64,000 bases of DNA from Bacteroidales bacterium (GTDB lineage: Bacteria > Bacteroidota > Bacteroidia > Bacteroidales > Tenuifilaceae): NCBI GenBank assembly GCA_013141385.1, contig JABFRB010000001.1:186001-250000 (forward strand), read 5' to 3'. The translations under genes were made by a program, and so were the position numbers. Under the pieces are notes generated by a model, which had not been told where the DNA came from, made no database searches, and was given only the letters and a program-made list of their open reading frames with translations. Every line of letters begins with the position of its first letter. Position 1 is the stretch's first letter. Shown here piece by piece: positions 44,765 through 54,222 of this stretch.

Positions 44765-46792
44765 ATGGATTTTAAACTTACAGCTGAATTTCAGCCAACT
44801 GGCGATCAGCCCGATGCGATTAAGCAGCTAGTTGAAGGTTTTATTCGTGGAGATAAATTTCAAACACTACTCGGGGTTACAGGATCAGGAAAGACTTTTA
44901 CAATTGCCAATGTTATTGCAAACCTTAATAGACCAACCCTAATTCTTAGCCATAATAAAACATTAGCGGCTCAGTTGTATGGTGAGTTTAAGCAGTTTTT
45001 TCCTGAAAATGCTGTGGAATACTTTGTTTCTTACTACGATTACTATCAACCAGAGGCATATTTACCAGTTACGGACACCTATATAGAAAAAGATCTTTCA
45101 ATAAATGATGAGATTGAAAAGTTGAGGCTTAGCGCAACATCCTCTTTGCTTTCTGGTCGTAGAGATGTTATTGTAGTATCATCAGTTTCATGTCTTTATG
45201 GTATTGGAAATCCACAAGATTTTTACAATAGTACAATAAGAATTAAAGTTGGGCAGAAGTTGAGTCGAAATCAGTTTTTACGTCAGCTAGTGGATAGTCT
45301 ATATTCACGTAATGAGGTTGATTTTAAGCGTGGTACATTTAGAGTAAAAGGTGATAGTGTCGATATCTTTTTAGCGTATGGTGATAAAGGGATTCGAGTT
45401 GTTTATTTCGGAGATGATATAGAGGAAATAGTGGTTTTTGATCCCATAAGTGGATCCCGTTTAGAGACTTTACCTGAAACGGTGATATATCCAGCAAATA
45501 TTTTTATAGCAGCAAAGGAACGCATGAACTCTGCTATTTATGAGATTCAGGATGATTTAGTCAAGCAAATAAACTTTTTCAGAGAGAATGGTAAGGCGGC
45601 TGAGGCAAAAAGGATTCAGCAAAGGGTTGAGTACGATCTGGAGATGATCCGCGAATTAGGTTACTGCCCAGGAATTGAGAACTACTCTCGGTATTTTGAT
45701 GGACGTCCTGCTGGGATGCGACCTTTCTGTTTGATTGATTATTTTCCTAAAGATTTCATCTCAATAATTGACGAAAGTCATGCTACAATCCCTCAAATTA
45801 GGGCAATGCAAGGAGGCGATAACTCTCGGAAGCATACCTTGGTTGAGTATGGTTTCCGTTTACCAGCAGCTGTTGATAATCGACCCCTAAAATTCGATGA
45901 GTTTGAAAGCCTTATTAGTCAAGTTATTTTTGCAAGTGCTACTCCTGCCGATTATGAACTTCAGCAATGTCAGGGTGTTATTGTTGAGCAGTTGATAAGG
46001 CCAACAGGCCTTTTAGATCCTGTCATTATTGTAAAACCTAGTTTAAATCAGGTTGATGATTTGATAGGAGAGATTAATCAATGTGTTGAATTAGAGGAGC
46101 GTGTGCTTGTTACAACCCTTACAAAACGAATGGCAGAGGAGCTGGTTAAATATTTAGTTAAGTTTGATATTCGATGTAGGTACATTCATTCTGATGTAGA
46201 TACTCTAGAGAGAGTTGAAATAATGGATAACCTAAGGAGCGGGCTATTTGATGTTTTGGTTGGAGTAAACCTTCTTCGTGAGGGATTGGATTTGCCTGAG
46301 GTTTCTTTGGTTGCTATTCTTGATGCTGATAAGGAAGGGTTTTTACGTTCAGCACGTTCGCTAACACAAACCGCTGGTCGTGCAGCAAGAAATATCAACG
46401 GTAAGGTAATTATGTATGCCGATAAGATAACCAATTCAATGAAGATAACCATTGATGAGACAAATAGGAGGAGGGAGAAACAGCTTTTATATAACGAAAA
46501 ATATGGGATAACACCTAAACAGATTATAAAAGCTAGAGTATCTGTTCTAGGTAAGGGAGCAGCTGGTAAAGCAAAGACAATAAATCCTTACACAGAGCCC
46601 TTGAATATTGATTATGCTGCTGATCCCGTGGTTCAATATATGAGTGAAGGTGCTTTGTTAAAAGCAATAGAAAATGCTAAAAAATCAATGGAAAAAGCAG
46701 CAAAAGAACTCGATTTTATTGAAGCAGCACGATTTAGAGATGAAATGCTAGCATTACAGAAAGTGAAAGACGGGAGAGGAAAAAGCGTATAG
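44765..46792 (+). CDS. uvrB: UvrABC excision nuclease subunit B
   Basis: The 675-residue DNA repair helicase has Walker A GVTGSGKTFT, the damage-probing beta-hairpin with YYDYYQPEAYLP, Walker B IDESH, motif VI QTAGRAARN and the C-terminal UVR domain (about 635-670) that contacts UvrC. Length is normal for UvrB. It has its own upstream gap of 190 bp in which I see no consensus promoter, and ends before an inverted repeat. Confidence 0.97.
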   Translation: MDFKLTAEFQPTGDQPDAIKQLVEGFIRGDKFQTLLGVTGSGKTFTIANVIANLNRPTLILSHNKTLAAQLYGEFKQFFPENAVEYFVSYYDYYQPEAYLPVTDTYIEKDLSINDEIEKLRLSATSSLLSGRRDVIVVSSVSCLYGIGNPQDFYNSTIRIKVGQKLSRNQFLRQLVDSLYSRNEVDFKRGTFRVKGDSVDIFLAYGDKGIRVVYFGDDIEEIVVFDPISGSRLETLPETVIYPANIFIAAKERMNSAIYEIQDDLVKQINFFRENGKAAEAKRIQQRVEYDLEMIRELGYCPGIENYSRYFDGRPAGMRPFCLIDYFPKDFISIIDESHATIPQIRAMQGGDNSRKHTLVEYGFRLPAAVDNRPLKFDEFESLISQVIFASATPADYELQQCQGVIVEQLIRPTGLLDPVIIVKPSLNQVDDLIGEINQCVELEERVLVTTLTKRMAEELVKYLVKFDIRCRYIHSDVDTLERVEIMDNLRSGLFDVLVGVNLLREGLDLPEVSLVAILDADKEGFLRSARSLTQTAGRAARNINGKVIMYADKITNSMKITIDETNRRREKQLLYNEKYGITPKQIIKARVSVLGKGAAGKAKTINPYTEPLNIDYAADPVVQYMSEGALLKAIENAKKSMEKAAKELDFIEAARFRDEMLALQKVKDGRGKSV

Positions 46793-46821
46793 AAATTTTA
46801 CTGAATAGTGATAGTAAATAA

Positions 46822-46861
46822 GAACAGGGATTAACAGATTAGAAACCGTTAATCCTTGTTC
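46822..46861. repeat. Inverted repeat between convergent genes, likely terminator
   Basis: GAACAGGGATTAAC (46822-46835) pairs with GTTAATCCTTGTTC (46848-46861) with one G-T pair and a 12-base loop. It is the compact relative of the element at 12417-12508. Position between the stops of uvrB and the Omp85-like gene suits a terminator, though T-tracts are weak. Confidence 0.65.
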
Positions 46862-46882
46862 AATATTCAAAATGAAAAATCG

Positions 46883-48235
46883 TTAAAATAAAAAGTTAAG
46901 CCCAATATAAGTACCTGCATCACCATCCTTTTTATCAAATACTTGACCATGATCTATGGCTATTATGAAATTCTGGTTCATTACTATCCTTAAGCCAGCA
47001 CCATAACTAAGATGTATCTCTTCACCATTGGGTGTGAAATATTCACTATTATCTCTCCTAATAATTGGGTCGATAGGAATGGATTTAATAACTTTTCCTC
47101 CATCGACAAAAGTATTAAGAGCTAAATAAAAATTCTGCTTTATAAAATAGAATTTAGCAAATTTCCACCTAAATTCAAGGTTTCCATATGCTATTCCATC
47201 TCCAATAACTCTATTTCTCAAAATTCCCCTTAACGTTTTACCACCACCAAGACCCTCACTTGTTGCCCCTCTTAAGAATAGAGTAGTCATGTTTGGCTCT
47301 AAATAATAAGGACATTTACCAAGAATAGTTGTTTGATAGCCTAGCCTATAAACAAACGATAACTTATCTTTTATTAAAGTAAAGTACTGTCTATGAGTTA
47401 ATGAAAGTTTTACATGTTCATATTTTTTCCCTATTCCCATAAAAGAAGGGGCATAAGTTAAAATGGCTTCAGTCCAAATACCCTTCATCGGATTAGGCTC
47501 ATTATCACGGGTATCAATAACAAAACCTGTTTTTAGGTATGTTGTAAAACCACCATCCCTTTCTTTTTCATCAATTAATCCCCAGTCAACGTATTTTTGG
47601 AATAACCCACCATCAACGTATGGAAGTTTTTTACTATCGCTTTTACCTTTGTTCAATGCATTCACGTCAACAGTGTCAATTGCATAATTGTACAAACCAA
47701 TTCCAGCAACCCAACCAAATCGTTTATCGGTTAGTTTTCCTTGTAAATCGGTTGTGAATCGGGTTAATTTTCTATCATATTTATAGAAGGCTCTGCTCCT
47801 GTATATTGAGGGTGGCTCTGAGTCGTCAGTCCATTTTTGGTTATAGATAGATTCATAACCGTTAAACCCATAAAAATCATACGTTTTATCGGTAAGATAA
47901 GCCAAATCTGAAGTAACCCTCAAACCGGGAATAAGATATTTAGAGTCGTAATAAAGTCTATTTATCCCGCTCCCTTTTGTATATCTCGATATTTCTGCAT
48001 ATACCATATGCTTGTACTGTGGATAGGTTGTACCATCCCCGTAGTTAAATAGTTGAACAAGTGCCCCGTACTCAAGCCCAAGATCAGTGTCGAAAGCAAT
48101 GACAGGAAGCCCACCAACATTCCACCCAGTTTTAATCTTTTCCTGTTTTAATTGTTTTTTTAAAGTGTCAGTTTGTGCTGAACAAACTAAAATTGCCCCA
48201 AAAAAGGCGAATGAAAGTAAAAGATGTTTATTCAT
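46883..48235 (-). CDS. Omp85/BamA-superfamily outer membrane barrel protein
   Basis: The 450-residue protein has a signal peptide (LLLSFAFFGAILVCSAQ) and a beta-barrel that ends in GTYIGLNFLF, an outer membrane C-terminal phenylalanine signature. The last third carries the surface-antigen motif (ATSEGLGGGKTLRGILRNRVIGDGIAYGNLEFRWKF), as in BamA/TamA relatives. There are no POTRA domains, so it is a barrel-only member such as the patatin-associated or metallophosphatase-linked types, with an unknown cargo or role. Monocistronic. Confidence 0.8.
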   Translation of the reverse strand: MNKHLLLSFAFFGAILVCSAQTDTLKKQLKQEKIKTGWNVGGLPVIAFDTDLGLEYGALVQLFNYGDGTTYPQYKHMVYAEISRYTKGSGINRLYYDSKYLIPGLRVTSDLAYLTDKTYDFYGFNGYESIYNQKWTDDSEPPSIYRSRAFYKYDRKLTRFTTDLQGKLTDKRFGWVAGIGLYNYAIDTVDVNALNKGKSDSKKLPYVDGGLFQKYVDWGLIDEKERDGGFTTYLKTGFVIDTRDNEPNPMKGIWTEAILTYAPSFMGIGKKYEHVKLSLTHRQYFTLIKDKLSFVYRLGYQTTILGKCPYYLEPNMTTLFLRGATSEGLGGGKTLRGILRNRVIGDGIAYGNLEFRWKFAKFYFIKQNFYLALNTFVDGGKVIKSIPIDPIIRRDNSEYFTPNGEEIHLSYGAGLRIVMNQNFIIAIDHGQVFDKKDGDAGTYIGLNFLF

Positions 48236-48282
48236 ATTTTAAGGAAGGTTAGTTGAACAAATATAATTTTTATTGTGAGAAC

Positions 48283-48316
48283 AAAAAAGGGAGTGCTAAT
48301 AAATGCTCCCTTTTTT
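48283..48316 (-). terminator. Terminator after the YfcC-family gene
   Basis: An 11-bp stem AAAAAAGGGAG/CTCCCTTTTTT (48283-48293 with 48306-48316) and a 12-base loop, 27 bp after the stop; on the minus strand it ends in T6. Confidence 0.85.
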
Positions 48317-48342
48317 ACTTTCAATTATTGAATTCTTATATT

Positions 48343-49953
48343 TTAAAATCCGTTTAGTTTAATATAAATAGTTGGAATAAGGAGTAAAAATGCTACTACT
48401 ATTAAAATTAGCATTAATGGCAAAAACCACCTAAACCATTTGTTGAAAGGTATTTTTGCAATACTTAAAACCCCTACAGTTACACCTGAAGTGGGTGATA
48501 TAAGATTAGTAAATCCTCCACCCAATTGATAAATAGTTACGGTTGTTTGACGGCTAATTCCAATCAGATCAGAAAATTGTGACATCAAAGGAATTGTAAG
48601 TGCAGCCTTTGCTGAACCAGAGGCTATAATGAAGTTTAATAGATTGTAGAATATAAACATTATGGCGATAGATACTAGTTTCCCATAACCTTCCATAGCA
48701 CTTGCCGAAAAGAAAAGCAAAGAATCAATTATTTTACCCTGCTCAAGAATAACAACAATGCCACTTGCCAGTCCAACGACCAACGCAGCAGACATGATAT
48801 CCTTTGCCCCCTCAATGAACAATCGGGCTATCTGATTTGCATTCTTACCAAATGCTATGCCTGAGCAAAGTCCCATCACAAGGAATAGCGAAGAGATTTC
48901 CTTAATATACCACCCATAGCCCATAACTCCCACAATTAGGAATAGTATGGTAAAGAACAGAATGTTTACTATAAACAGTTGCACAGAATGGCGCAATGCT
49001 AATATGCCAGCAACAACCCAAATAATAGTTGCAATGGGTATAATTGGTGCTGAAACTGTACTATTGCCAATTGTCAGATGAGTAATAGGATAGAAGTATG
49101 AAGAAATTGCGAATACAAAAGATACAATAGAAAAAATTATCCAAGCAGCATTTGTTGGTTTTGTTTTAGACCCATTACCTTCAGTTGTGTTTTTATGACG
49201 CCAGTATTCATCAATTTCATAAACAGGTGAAAGTTTAGGATTCTTTTTAATCCTATTTGCATACCATATAACATAACCAATTCCAATAGAATTTATAACA
49301 ATCCAAATAATAAATCGATATTCAATACCTGAAAAAAGTTGAATTCCCGATAATCCCTGTGCAATACCAATAGTGAATGGGTTTAATAGTGCACTAGCAA
49401 AACCCAAGCCTGCTCCTAAAAAACACATACAAACACCAACTATAGAGTCATAACCCATACTTATTGAAAGTGGAACAAATATGACTACAAAGGCAATTGT
49501 CTCCTCGCTCATTCCAATAACTGCCCCAAAGAAGCTAAAGCATATCATAATTAAGGCAATTACAAGATTATTTACCCCAACTATTTTTAAAAATTTAAAT
49601 CGTTCAATCCTTTTTGTAAAATTCAGGAATGAATATATAGCCACATCAAGAGCCTTGCTTTCATTCATGAGCCAAAAAGAACCGCCAATCATGAGAATAT
49701 AAAAAACAATATCATAAGTTCTTTTCATTCCTTGGAAGATGGATGTGAAAACTTGCCAGGATTGAGGCTGATTATCGACCTTTACAAAAGACCCTGGAAC
49801 TATAACTTCCCGGCTAATTCCATTAACATCTTTGCTAACCCTTGCAAATTCTCCACCGGGTACAATCCAAGTTAAAACGGCAGCAATAATAATGATCGCA
49901 AAAATTATTACATATGTATGTGGAAACTCTTTTTTCTTTTTTTGATTATCCAT
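48343..49953 (-). CDS. YfcC-family transporter (C4-dicarboxylate/amino acid carrier type)
   Basis: The 536-residue protein has about 12-13 membrane helices and the YfcC/DcuC-superfamily features: an N-terminal VLTWIVPGGEFARV, GAVIGMSEETIAFVVIFVPL, and near the end IIASGSAKAALTIPLMSQFSDLIGISRQTTVTIYQLGGGFTNLISPTSGVTVG, which form re-entrant substrate sites. Family members are thought to transport C4-dicarboxylates, acetate-type acids or basic amino acids; the substrate here is not predictable. ATG at 49953 chosen over an upstream TTG. The insert around 225-255 is a charged cytoplasmic loop. Confidence 0.85.
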   Translation of the reverse strand: MDNQKKKKEFPHTYVIIFAIIIIAAVLTWIVPGGEFARVSKDVNGISREVIVPGSFVKVDNQPQSWQVFTSIFQGMKRTYDIVFYILMIGGSFWLMNESKALDVAIYSFLNFTKRIERFKFLKIVGVNNLVIALIMICFSFFGAVIGMSEETIAFVVIFVPLSISMGYDSIVGVCMCFLGAGLGFASALLNPFTIGIAQGLSGIQLFSGIEYRFIIWIVINSIGIGYVIWYANRIKKNPKLSPVYEIDEYWRHKNTTEGNGSKTKPTNAAWIIFSIVSFVFAISSYFYPITHLTIGNSTVSAPIIPIATIIWVVAGILALRHSVQLFIVNILFFTILFLIVGVMGYGWYIKEISSLFLVMGLCSGIAFGKNANQIARLFIEGAKDIMSAALVVGLASGIVVILEQGKIIDSLLFFSASAMEGYGKLVSIAIMFIFYNLLNFIIASGSAKAALTIPLMSQFSDLIGISRQTTVTIYQLGGGFTNLISPTSGVTVGVLSIAKIPFNKWFRWFLPLMLILIVVAFLLLIPTIYIKLNGF

Positions 49954-50114
49954 TGGTAGCAACTTTTTTAAATTTAGTTTGCCAATTTAGTAATTTATCT
50001 TCCAATTAATGATTCCAAAAATGCAATTAGGCTTTTTTTTTGTCATATTTTATTTATTTCAATCACTGCTTAACTTGAATTCGATGTAAATATAACATAT
50101 TGATTATCAGAATA

Positions 50115-50225
50115 GTGTTAGATTGTTACTTTATCATACAGAACGAAATTAAATATCTGTCTTATAGATAATTATATCCTTCACTTCGCAAAGGAGGACA
50201 TCTTACATTGAACGGACTTTAATTA
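50115..50225. repeat. Dispersed repeat (GAACGAAGCGAAG type), copy 2, diverged
   Basis: The order of motifs matches 39848-39985 (GATTGTTACTTTATCATACAGAACGAA, GATAATTATATCCTTCACTTCGC, then a TTACAT-GAACG-TTAATTAA end), with substitutions and a deletion of the second hairpin. Confidence 0.55.
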
Positions 50226-50371
50226 AGTTGCTAGTAACAGTTTAAAGTTTTTCGATTTCTGATTTACTGCATCATATCATTTTTTTATTTGACTTTAATT
50301 ACAAGAACTAAGATTTTGAACCAATCATACAAGCAATTAAATAACACGAAATTAGCAACTAGCATCTAGTC

Positions 50372-50402
50372 CTTGTAAATGTAACTTTAAGTATTATTTT
50401 TG
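50372..50402 (+). promoter_or_regulatory. Promoter of the barrel-like protein gene
   Basis: CTTG at 50372-50375, 19-bp spacer, TATTTTTG at 50395-50402; the start codon is at 50432. Confidence 0.5.
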
Positions 50403-50431
50403 TGTAGTAAATGCTAAATAACATATTGATC

Positions 50432-51721
50432 ATGAAAATAAGATATATCTTTCTAATTACATGTGTTTTAATGTTTTCTGAATTAGGTTTTGGACAAAAA
50501 AATATCTTAACAGAGGACAATTCTTTTAGAAGAACCTTTTTTGAAAAAGGTTGGGTTATTACTAATAATGATGACACACTTAAAGGATTTATTTTTTTTG
50601 GCTACATTGAGGTAACCCCCGAATTTGTAAGATTTAAAAACAGCGAAAGCAGTAATGATGAAATTAGATTTAAACCGGAAGACATTTTAGAGTTTAAGTT
50701 TGCAAACAATATTTTTGTTAGTAAGAAGTTAACAATTGATGTAAGTCCAAGTGATTACGATGAAATTAAAAGTAACCCTGAACAAAAAACTAGTACGAAA
50801 ACAATTTTCTTAAAAAAACAAGTTCAAGGAAGGGTATCTTTGTTAGTTCATTATGGAATTGATGAAAGAAATCATTATTTTGCTCAAAAAGAAGGAGATA
50901 CTACAATATATGAATTAACAAATAGAATGAGAATTAAAGAATCAAGTTCGGGAGGTACTGGTTTAGCAGGTGATAATAAATATTTAGGGATTCTTTCTTT
51001 TTTGATGAGTGATGTTAAAGACATTCAAACTACAATTAACAAAACAAAATTTAAATTATCAAGTATAGAAGAATTGATTTCTGATTATAATGTCACTTCA
51101 ACAACAAACGATAAAGTATATTCAATAAGAAAAGAAGAAATCAAATTAATATCTGGTATTCAAATTGGATTATCGAGTTCAATTTATAATGCTTCAGTAT
51201 ATACTTTTTCAAATTCAAATACACCTATTTTGGGTCTTTATTTGAAATTTCAATTACCAAGATTTCAAAGGTTATTTTTTAATAATGAGTTACAATATAT
51301 TTCATATGACACTAAAAGTTATTATAAATTGAATAATTACGTTGAGACTGCTGAATTAAAACTTAAAAATATTGAATACAATCCATCTTTGAGGTTCAAC
51401 TTCTTTCATAGTAAATTTACACCATATGTAAATCTAGGCTTATTTCTGGTGTTGAATTTTCAGGATAATTCTAAGTTAATTATAAATAACAATAATATTA
51501 TTTCTACACGTAACAATTTATTGGGTGTACCACTTAGTGCTTTTTCAAAAGGAGTATTTGCAGGTGTTGGAATTGCTTTTAAAAGATTAGATTTTGAGAT
51601 TCGATATTCAAAAAATCAAAATATTCTAGAGAAGTCCAATGTTTATTATGGAAATAAAAATGCTTTCATTTCAGTTCAAAGTGTAAATTGTATCTTAAGT
51701 TATTCATTTAAATCTTATTAA
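50432..51721 (+). CDS. Uncharacterised exported protein, probable outer membrane barrel
   Basis: From the ATG at 50432 the 429-residue protein has a signal peptide (YIFLITCVLMFSELGFGQ). The N-terminal part (about 25-220) contains KGWVITNNDDTLKGFIFF, a pattern seen in uncharacterised Bacteroidota surface proteins. The C-terminal half (about 240-429) has alternating beta strands, as in PorT-like porins (for example GLYLKFQLPRFQRLFFNNELQYISY), and ends SYSFKSY. It is AT-rich and monocistronic. I do not recognise a function; outer membrane location is inferred. Confidence 0.65.
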   Translation: MKIRYIFLITCVLMFSELGFGQKNILTEDNSFRRTFFEKGWVITNNDDTLKGFIFFGYIEVTPEFVRFKNSESSNDEIRFKPEDILEFKFANNIFVSKKLTIDVSPSDYDEIKSNPEQKTSTKTIFLKKQVQGRVSLLVHYGIDERNHYFAQKEGDTTIYELTNRMRIKESSSGGTGLAGDNKYLGILSFLMSDVKDIQTTINKTKFKLSSIEELISDYNVTSTTNDKVYSIRKEEIKLISGIQIGLSSSIYNASVYTFSNSNTPILGLYLKFQLPRFQRLFFNNELQYISYDTKSYYKLNNYVETAELKLKNIEYNPSLRFNFFHSKFTPYVNLGLFLVLNFQDNSKLIINNNNIISTRNNLLGVPLSAFSKGVFAGVGIAFKRLDFEIRYSKNQNILEKSNVYYGNKNAFISVQSVNCILSYSFKSY

Positions 51722-52033
51722 GTAGAATTCTATTTTGAATTAATTGAATATATTGTTGCAAATATTTTACTTTAACTAGACTGTTGAATTGCGGAAGTAT
51801 TTAGAATAGTTATTAAGATGAATAGCACAGGCGTTTTAGAAAAAAAGTTGTTATTCTCAAACGGAAATCATTTAAATAGAAATCACATAACAATAGCCTC
51901 AAAAGTCTAAGTTTGTTTAAGTAAGGTATTTAATAGATCTAGATTTATTATTAATTGTTTCTTTTTTTTGCGTTTTAGACTAGCAATTTTATGATTTTAT
52001 ACTAATTAGCCAACTTAAAATCCAAAAGAAACT
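51722..52033. other. Intergenic region without recognised features
   Basis: These 312 bp between the barrel-like gene and hutI are AT-rich. I see no open frame with coding character, no strong hairpin and no consensus promoter. Confidence 0.5.
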
Positions 52034-53296
52034 ATGTCAATACTCATTATCAATATAAAGAAGTTAATTCAGGTAGAAAATACACCTCGTGCGTGGGTTG
52101 CTGGTTCTGAAATGTCAAAAATAGGAGCTATAGACGATGCCTTCCTCTATATAAAAGAAGGTATAATCGAGGAATTTGGAAAAATGGGAGAAGCATCCAA
52201 TAAATTTAGTAAGGAGAAAGATTTAACAATAATTGATGCAACTGGTAAAATGGTGTTCCCCTCATTTTGCGATTCCCATACCCATTTGGTTTATGCAGGA
52301 AGTCGTGAAATTGAGTATATCGACAAGATAAAAGGTTTATCCTATGAGGAGATTGCCAAGAGGGGTGGAGGAATCCTAAACTCGGCAAAACTTCTGCACA
52401 ATACATCCGAGGATGAATTATACAATCAATCGCTTACAAGAATAAATGAGATTATTTCTTTAGGTACTGGTGCAGTAGAGATTAAGAGTGGTTATGGCTT
52501 AACTACTGATAATGAGCTAAAAATGCTCAGAGTAATAAAACGATTGAAAGAATCAACTCCAATTACTATTCGGGCTACTTTTTTAGGAGCACATGCAGTG
52601 CCTTTAGAATATAAGGGTAGACAAGGTGAATATGTTGATATGATTATTAACGAGATGATTCCTTTAGTCGCCTCAGCGGATCTTGCCGATTTTATTGATG
52701 TATTTTGCGATAAAGGTTTCTTTACTGTTGAGGAAACAGAGCGGATGTTAATGGCTGGAATGAAATATGGGTTAAAGGCAAAAATTCATGCTAATGAACT
52801 TGATTATTCGGGAGGCATTCAGGTGGGAGTTAAGTATGGAGCGCAATCGGTTGATCACTTGGAATATACTGGAGATGATGAAATAGAATGTTTACTGAAA
52901 TCTGAGACCATGCCTACGCTTTTACCAGGAGCCGCATTTTTTTTAGGAATGGTAGATCCTCCCGTTCGTAAGATGATTCAAGCGGGGTTGCCTGTGGCTA
53001 TGGCATCGGATTACAATCCGGGCTCTTCCCCATCAGGAGATATGAAATTTGTGATGTCGCTTGGTTGTATTAAGATGAAAATGCTTCCAGAAGAGGTAAT
53101 AAATGCAGTAACCATAAACAGCGCCTACGCCATGGGCATTAGCGATACGCATGGTAGCATTGCCAAAGGCAAAGTTGCAAACGTTTTTATAACAAAACCA
53201 ATTCCATCATACGAGTTTATACCCTATTCATATACCTCTAGAATTATAGATACTGTGATTTTAAACGGAAAAATTATTAAAAATGAAAAAGTATAA
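52034..53296 (+). CDS. hutI: Imidazolonepropionase
   Basis: The 420-residue amidohydrolase opens the ring of 4-imidazolone-5-propionate to N-formimino-L-glutamate, third step of histidine degradation. Metal ligands are in FCDSHTHLVYAG (HxH), a later His in HANELDYSG and the aspartate of MASDYNPGSSPS, which is diagnostic for HutI, as is the KRGGGI substrate loop. The 3' end overlaps the DUF4197 gene by 14 bp. ftcD follows after that gene, so two hut steps are together; hutH and hutU are not in the window. Confidence 0.95.
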   Translation: MSILIINIKKLIQVENTPRAWVAGSEMSKIGAIDDAFLYIKEGIIEEFGKMGEASNKFSKEKDLTIIDATGKMVFPSFCDSHTHLVYAGSREIEYIDKIKGLSYEEIAKRGGGILNSAKLLHNTSEDELYNQSLTRINEIISLGTGAVEIKSGYGLTTDNELKMLRVIKRLKESTPITIRATFLGAHAVPLEYKGRQGEYVDMIINEMIPLVASADLADFIDVFCDKGFFTVEETERMLMAGMKYGLKAKIHANELDYSGGIQVGVKYGAQSVDHLEYTGDDEIECLLKSETMPTLLPGAAFFLGMVDPPVRKMIQAGLPVAMASDYNPGSSPSGDMKFVMSLGCIKMKMLPEEVINAVTINSAYAMGISDTHGSIAKGKVANVFITKPIPSYEFIPYSYTSRIIDTVILNGKIIKNEKV

Positions 53297-53996
53297 TGGA
53301 TTTCTACTTGGAGTAGTTGTGATAATTACTTCAAGTTTTACATTTGCAAGTCAAGCGACCTCGAATAATACTATTAAATATCAAATAGTTAAATCAGATG
53401 AGGTTGCCAAGGGATTAATTGAAGCCCTTCAGGTTGGCGCAAAGAACTCAGCAGAAAAGGCCTCAAAAGTTGATGGTTTCTATAAGAATGCTGAAATTTT
53501 TATCCCTTTTCCACAAGATGCCATAAAGGTAAAGACTACTCTTGAGAAGGCAGGAATGAAAAAACAGATAGCCGAGTTTGAACTCTCGCTTAACCGTGCT
53601 GCCGAAGAAGCATCTAAAAAGGCACTTCCAATTCTAATAGATGCAATCAAGGGAATTAGCTTTTCCGATGCAATGAGCATTTTAAAAGGTTCAAACAATG
53701 CAGCTACCTTGTATTTAAAGGATAAAACGGGAGAAAAACTCAAAGTTGCTTTTAAACCTATTGTGAAAGAGGCAATATCAAAGGTTCAGGTTACAAAATA
53801 TTGGGAGAATGTGGCTAAAGCATATAATAAACTGAATGTATTATCGGGTGGAAAGAAGGTAAACCCAGACCTTGAATCCTATATTACCGATAAGGCAATC
53901 GAAGGATTGTTTAAAATGATAGCAAAAGAGGAGCAGCAGATACGAAATAATCCAACTGCTAGAGTTACGGATTTACTCAAAAAAATCTTTAATTAG
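53283..53996 (+). CDS. DUF4197 family exported protein
   Basis: The 237-residue protein has a signal peptide (FLLGVVVIITSSFTFASQ) and a helical DUF4197 domain, with conserved GLIEALQVGAKNSAEKAS, NAEIFIPFPQDA and the tail DKAIEGLFKMIAKEEQQIRNNPTARVTDLLKKIF. The family is widespread among Gram-negatives and of unknown role. Overlap of 14 bp with hutI ties its translation to the histidine pathway gene, but nothing in the sequence suggests a metabolic function. Confidence 0.85.
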   Translation: MKKYNGFLLGVVVIITSSFTFASQATSNNTIKYQIVKSDEVAKGLIEALQVGAKNSAEKASKVDGFYKNAEIFIPFPQDAIKVKTTLEKAGMKKQIAEFELSLNRAAEEASKKALPILIDAIKGISFSDAMSILKGSNNAATLYLKDKTGEKLKVAFKPIVKEAISKVQVTKYWENVAKAYNKLNVLSGGKKVNPDLESYITDKAIEGLFKMIAKEEQQIRNNPTARVTDLLKKIFN

Positions 53997-54222
53997 ATAG
54001 AACCTTTAACATACCTTTAATAATAAGGAAAACCATTCGGAAGTGAATTTTGGAAAACATAAATTAGGGTTCAAAACTTAGAGTGGAGTTTTAACTGAAA
54101 TAGTCTGAATCCTAAACTTGGATTAATGAATTTAAATGCGTATCATTTGCCAAAAGAACAAAACATAATGCAATACACCTTAAATAATGTATAGAAGTGA
54201 ATAATTTTCTTTAACCACAATT

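Larger units (their letters stand above)
49954..50431. other. Intergenic region with repeat and promoter
   Basis: These 478 bp between divergent genes hold no gene. They contain a diverged dispersed repeat (50115-50225) and the promoter of the downstream plus-strand gene (50372-50402). I see no clear promoter for the YfcC gene. Confidence 0.5.
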
